Below, in pieces: positions 5,690 to 5,746 of a DNA stretch of 5,746 nucleotides; the stretch's first letter is position 1, and each line of letters opens with the position of its first letter. The stretch is from assembly GCA_964495555.1 (NCBI GenBank), contig CAZBWA010000089.1:1-5746 (forward strand), given 5' to 3'. The translations under genes and the position numbers were made by a program. Under the pieces are notes generated by a model. It was given only the letters and a program-made list of their open reading frames with translations, had not been told where the DNA came from and ran no database searches. Source of the DNA: VGCC01 sp964495555 (GTDB lineage: Bacteria > Actinomycetota > Actinomycetes > S36-B12).

Positions 5690-5746
5690 CTAGGCCTTGC
5701 CCAGGATGCGGGTCACCTTGGTGCCGCACACCGGGCAGATGCCCTT
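5690..5746 (-). CDS. DUF5679 zinc-ribbon protein, C-terminal end only
   Basis: Only the last 18 codons and the TAG stop (5690-5692) are inside the window. They read KGICPVCGTKVTRILGKA. The CPVCG knuckle followed by TKVTRILGK at the very C-terminus matches the small actinobacterial DUF5679 proteins of about 50-60 residues. Those have a second CxxC pair near the N-terminus, outside this window, and probably bind one zinc ion. Function is unknown. The gene is on the same strand as its neighbours, but the hairpin at 5644-5675 and the separate -10 box at 5621-5626 suggest its own transcript. Confidence 0.85.
   Translation of the reverse strand, partial: KGICPVCGTKVTRILGKA

Overview
The window is high-GC bacterial DNA and reads as an ordinary chromosomal core region of an actinobacterium (class Actinomycetia; Micrococcales is a guess). 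The reason is the set of families found side by side: a UPF0182 membrane protein, a PDZ/Lon-like (S16) membrane protease, a DUF2342 'zinc-dependent metalloprotease', a NUDIX hydrolase and a DUF5679 zinc-ribbon protein. All six genes are on the minus strand, so transcription runs from high to low coordinates. No mobile element, CRISPR array, rRNA or tRNA was found.

Layout in the direction of transcription. (1) The last 18 codons of a DUF5679 protein (5690-5746) end just before a perfect 14-bp hairpin (5644-5675). (2) The DUF2342 gene (4340-5614) has a likely leaderless promoter. It overlaps the start of the NUDIX gene (3790-4347) by 8 bases, and this pair ends at a hairpin plus T-tract terminator (3733-3760). 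(3) About 450 bases follow without a gene (3281-3732). They hold a row of DnaA-box-like motifs at about 11-base steps and a 13-bp perfect inverted repeat spanning 73 bases. (4) A 59-aa single-span membrane protein (3101-3280) has its stop codon overlapping the TTG start of the PDZ/Lon-like protease (1995-3104). (5) After 64 bases comes the UPF0182 gene (1930 to beyond the left edge), again with a -10-like box placed for a leaderless GTG start.

The left half encodes envelope functions: a small membrane protein coupled to a membrane-anchored protease facing outwards, then a large seven-span membrane protein with a big exterior domain. The right half encodes a soluble zincin-fold protein coupled to a NUDIX hydrolase. 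Similar gene groupings recur in Actinobacteria (for example around Rv3193c-Rv3195 in Mycobacterium tuberculosis), but the shared role is not established. The parts least explained by known families are the two signals in the 450-base gap; no clear new multi-gene system is visible.
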